A stretch of 8,425 nucleotides of DNA from an uncultured Oscillospiraceae bacterium. GTDB taxonomy: Bacteria > Bacillota > Clostridia > Oscillospirales > Oscillospiraceae. Shown in pieces: positions 6,488-8,425 of the stretch. The notes beneath the pieces are model-generated. The model made no database searches, was not told the DNA's origin, and was given only the letters and a program-made list of their open reading frames with translations. The stretch covers positions 1 through 8,425 of the forward strand of contig CAKTGW010000023.1 of assembly GCA_934561725.1 (NCBI GenBank), in the 5' to 3' direction. Within the stretch, counting starts at the first letter, position 1, and the number at the start of each line of letters is the position of its first letter. A program made the translations under genes and the position numbers.

Positions 6488-7318
6488 ATGAGGAAAGAAA
6501 CACGAACGGTAGTCTGTAATGAATTGCAAATGGAAGCCTATCGTCTTGTGGGCATTGAGCGGCCTTTCCCAAATCATTTTCATGAGTATTATGTGATTGG
6601 TTATGTTGAGTCAGGAGAGCGGATGTTATCCTGTAAGGGAAACAAATACAGAATAGGAAAGGGAGATATTATACTTTTAAATCCGGGAGATAATCACGCT
6701 TGTGTTCAGAGCGATGGCAGTGCTTTTGACTATTGGGGCTTTAATATTTCCAAGAGTGCAATGCTTAAACTGGTGGAAAAAGAAGCAAAAAGTTCAGAGC
6801 TTCCGGGCTTTTCCAAAAATATAATTTGTGATGATGACATAGCCTGCCGTTTTCACGCACTTCATGAACAGATAATGAGAGCTCCCTTAGATTCATGGAA
6901 AGAGCGCTTATCACTTTTGGTTTCAGAACTGCTTCAGAATTATGGACGGGTCTTTGAAATCGGTGAAGAAAACTGCTCTCAGGGGATAAAAGACGCTTGT
7001 GAATTTATTCGGCGGCATTTTCATGAAAGAATTTATTTAAATCAGATATGCCGTTATTCGGGAGTAAGTAAATCTACATTGCTTCGGGCGTTTATAAGAG
7101 AAAAAGGTGTTACTCCATATCAATATTTAGAGTCACTTCGTATTGATGAAGCAAAGGTCCTGCTGGGCAAAGGCATACATCCTGTAGACGCTGCTATGCA
7201 GATGGGATTTTCAGATCAGAGCCATTTTACCAATTATTTTACAAGATTTATTGGCTTTTCACCCAGTGCTTATTATAATAGAGTTTTTGACAAGGAGACC
7301 AAGAGAAATGGAGCATAG
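6488..7318 (+). CDS. AraC-family transcriptional regulator with N-terminal cupin sensor
   Basis: A 276-residue cytosolic DNA-binding protein. Residues about 15-90 look like the AraC ligand-binding cupin: HFHEYYVIGYVESGERML (30-47), then YRIGKGDIILLNPGDNHAC (54-72), the conserved double-stranded beta-helix pattern with GD and NPG-x-x-H. The C-terminal part (about 165-265) is the AraC/XylS domain with two helix-turn-helix units. The first is around 184-206 (LNQICRYSGVSKSTLLRAF). The second is around 231-263, with the family signature GFSDQSHFTNYFTRFIGFSP at 240-259. Length is normal for the family. Its stop overlaps the transporter start by 11 bp, so it most likely controls that gene and perhaps itself. 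Two direct repeats 21 bp apart lie in its promoter region. The ligand cannot be predicted. Sampled DNA is about 38% G+C, below that of the genes to the left. Confidence 0.93.
   Translation: MRKETRTVVCNELQMEAYRLVGIERPFPNHFHEYYVIGYVESGERMLSCKGNKYRIGKGDIILLNPGDNHACVQSDGSAFDYWGFNISKSAMLKLVEKEAKSSELPGFSKNIICDDDIACRFHALHEQIMRAPLDSWKERLSLLVSELLQNYGRVFEIGEENCSQGIKDACEFIRRHFHERIYLNQICRYSGVSKSTLLRAFIREKGVTPYQYLESLRIDEAKVLLGKGIHPVDAAMQMGFSDQSHFTNYFTRFIGFSPSAYYNRVFDKETKRNGA
7292..7297 (+). promoter_or_regulatory. Ribosome binding site of the transporter gene, inside the regulator gene
   Basis: AAGGAG, within the last codons of the regulator gene, stands 10 nt before the ATG at 7308. It favours that start over the in-frame ATG at 7251, whose extra 19 residues are only the regulator's DNA read in another frame. 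Confidence 0.7.
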
Positions 7319-8213
7319 ACGGACAGTGGGACATTTAGTTGCGTTATTGACGGTTGCAATTTGGGGAACGACATTTATTTCTACCAAGATCCTGTTAGAA
7401 GTGTTTCAGCCGGTTGAAATTCTATTTTTACGCTTTATCATGGGATTTTTGGCTTTATTTGCTGTTTATCCCCAAAGATTAAGGACTGCAGGTTATAGAC
7501 AGGAATTGATTTTTGCAGCTGCGGGTCTATGTGGAATATGCCTGTATTATCTGATGGAGAATATTGCCTTAACTCTTTCATTGGCGTCCAATGTGGGGGT
7601 AATCGTATCTGTTGCACCATTTTTTACGGCCGTATTGGCACAATTATTTATGAAGTCGGAAGAAAGACCACAGGCTCCGTTTTTTATCGGCTTTGCTGTA
7701 GCAATGGTTGGAATAAGCCTGATCAGTTTTAATGGACGAAGGCTGGAGCTTAGTCCTATGGGTGATTTTCTGGCGGTTGGCGCAGCATTTGTGTGGGCCT
7801 GCTATTCCATATTGACAAAGAAGATCAGCAGTTTCGGATATCCGGTGATCCTTTCTACCCGGCGAACGTTTTTTTATGGTATGATATTCATGATACCTGC
7901 GATGATTTTCTTTGATTTTCAGCCGGATTTATCTAAATTTGCAAATGTGAAATATCTGTTTAATATTTTATATTTGGGCTTAGGTGCTTCTGCACTATGC
8001 TTTGCGACATGGAATTTTGCAGTAAAAGAATTAGGCGCAGTAAAGACAAGCGTGTATATCTATATGGTGCCTGTGATAACGGTTATTTCGTCTTTTCTAA
8101 TTTTACATGAGACTATGACTGCACTGGCAGGCACAGGGACGGTACTGACTATGATAGGATTAGTCTTATCAGAATACAGATCAGGAAAAAAAGATTGCTC
8201 CAAAATACAGTAA
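7308..8213 (+). CDS. EamA/DMT-superfamily transporter, probable exporter
   Basis: A 301-residue inner-membrane protein with about ten hydrophobic helices (roughly 9-27, 36-54, 67-83, 90-114, 123-141, 152-170, 187-203, 216-236, 246-266 and 270-288). This is the two-repeat EamA (DUF6) layout of the drug/metabolite transporter superfamily. Repeat one begins with the typical AIWGTTFISTKI (17-28) and has ALTLSLASNVGVI (87-99) before helix 4. In repeat two, FVWACYSILTKK (161-172) and LGAVKTSVYIYMVPVI (242-257) are in the equivalent places, followed by HETMTALAGTGTVLTMIG (267-284). Positive charges at both ends (EHRR, RSGKK) fit cytosolic termini. Family members export amino acids, metabolites or drugs, and the substrate here is unknown. 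Start overlaps the regulator stop by 11 bp, implying translational coupling. No signal peptide is expected. Confidence 0.92.
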   Translation: MEHRRTVGHLVALLTVAIWGTTFISTKILLEVFQPVEILFLRFIMGFLALFAVYPQRLRTAGYRQELIFAAAGLCGICLYYLMENIALTLSLASNVGVIVSVAPFFTAVLAQLFMKSEERPQAPFFIGFAVAMVGISLISFNGRRLELSPMGDFLAVGAAFVWACYSILTKKISSFGYPVILSTRRTFFYGMIFMIPAMIFFDFQPDLSKFANVKYLFNILYLGLGASALCFATWNFAVKELGAVKTSVYIYMVPVITVISSFLILHETMTALAGTGTVLTMIGLVLSEYRSGKKDCSKIQ

Positions 8214-8242
8214 ATGTAATGTGTTGTAAATAAGAACGTAAA

Positions 8243-8277
8243 AAACCTCCCCGGAAATGTGAAGTCCGGGGAGGTTT
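8243..8277. terminator. Hairpin terminator between the transporter and a convergent gene
   Basis: Arms AAACCTCCCCGGA (8243-8255) and TCCGGGGAGGTTT (8265-8277) form a perfect 13-bp stem around a 9-nt loop. On the minus strand it is followed by a run of T (the A run from 8240), so it is a good terminator for the gene entering from the right. On the plus strand CGCG follows, so termination of the transporter transcript would depend on the stem and its last three T. Confidence 0.85.
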
Positions 8278-8291
8278 CGCGTTAATCCCGC

Positions 8292-8425
8292 TTATCTTGC
8301 AAGCTTATACAAATTCATGTCAGATGAGAAATTCGCTGCGCTGTAGCAGATAAGTGCCATGTCAAGATCGTGCTCCTGAACATATTCAGCAATATTTCCA
8401 TTGTAATATCTCAGATCGATAATGG
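8292..8425 (-). CDS. C-terminal end of an unidentified protein, possibly DHHW family (partial)
   Basis: On the minus strand an open frame enters from the right edge, gives 43 residues and stops at 8292. The ending has IDLRYYNGNIAEYVQEHDLD (fragment 2-21), then a hydrophobic strand MALICYSAANF and the final residues MNLYKLAR. A D-x-R-Y-Y-x-G segment, a short helix and a VL/AL-I-x-Y strand resemble the C-terminus of DHHW-type secreted or surface proteins of Firmicutes, related to SGNH hydrolases, but this is from memory and the piece is too short to be sure. A strong minus-strand terminator 15 bp beyond the stop supports a real gene. It is convergent to the transporter and shares no evident function with it. 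Confidence 0.6.
   Translation of the reverse strand, partial: IIDLRYYNGNIAEYVQEHDLDMALICYSAANFSSDMNLYKLAR

Noticed and set aside
7251..7307. Earlier ATG for the transporter at 7251
   Set aside because: The 19 added residues are the regulator's second helix-turn-helix DNA read in another frame, and no ribosome binding site precedes that ATG. AAGGAG at 7292-7297 points to 7308.
1..8425. Defence system, mobile element or secondary-metabolite cluster
   Set aside because: All complete genes belong to known metabolic, regulatory or transport families. I saw no transposase, integrase, nuclease, toxin-antitoxin pair, target-site duplication or spaced repeat array.

Overview
This is an ordinary-looking chromosomal stretch of a bacterium, most likely a Firmicute of class Clostridia. 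The evidence is a single-chain PurL of about 1,230 residues of the type common in Clostridia, a PPi-type phosphofructokinase, a class IIB fructose-bisphosphate aldolase and Shine-Dalgarno sites of the AGGAGG kind. I cannot name the genus. No rRNA, tRNA, CRISPR array, insertion sequence or riboswitch was seen.

Layout, left to right. (1) Bases 1-3923, plus strand: the 3' end of purD and a complete purL. They are 8 bp apart, and the purL ribosome binding site overlaps the purD stop codon, so this looks like the end of a purine biosynthesis operon. (2) Bases 3937-3969: a hairpin shared as terminator by purL and the convergent gene. (3) Bases 3973-5223, minus strand: a phosphofructokinase whose active-site residues mark it as pyrophosphate-dependent. 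(4) Bases 5224-5385: a 162-bp divergent intergenic region. It holds an extended -10 promoter for the aldolase, a weaker promoter for the phosphofructokinase, and a 10-4-10 bp inverted repeat on the phosphofructokinase side. (5) Bases 5386-6321, plus strand: fructose-bisphosphate aldolase, followed by a strong terminator. (6) Bases 6403-8213, plus strand: an AraC-family regulator and an EamA/DMT-type membrane transporter, overlapping by 11 bp and visibly more AT-rich than the genes to the left. The short promoter region in front has two ACTTT-N4-ATATT direct repeats exactly 21 bp apart, the spacing AraC-family proteins use. (7) Bases 8243-8277: a hairpin between this pair and a convergent gene, of which only the last 43 codons lie in the window.

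Functionally there are three blocks. PurD and PurL act in de novo IMP synthesis. The phosphofructokinase and aldolase catalyse consecutive glycolytic steps and are transcribed divergently from a region that could coordinate them. The regulator and transporter look like a self-contained, probably autoregulated export module with unknown substrate.

I found no convincing new biological system. The observations most worth checking are the inverted repeat between the glycolytic genes, the 21-bp-spaced direct repeats in front of the regulator, and the unknown substrate of the transporter.
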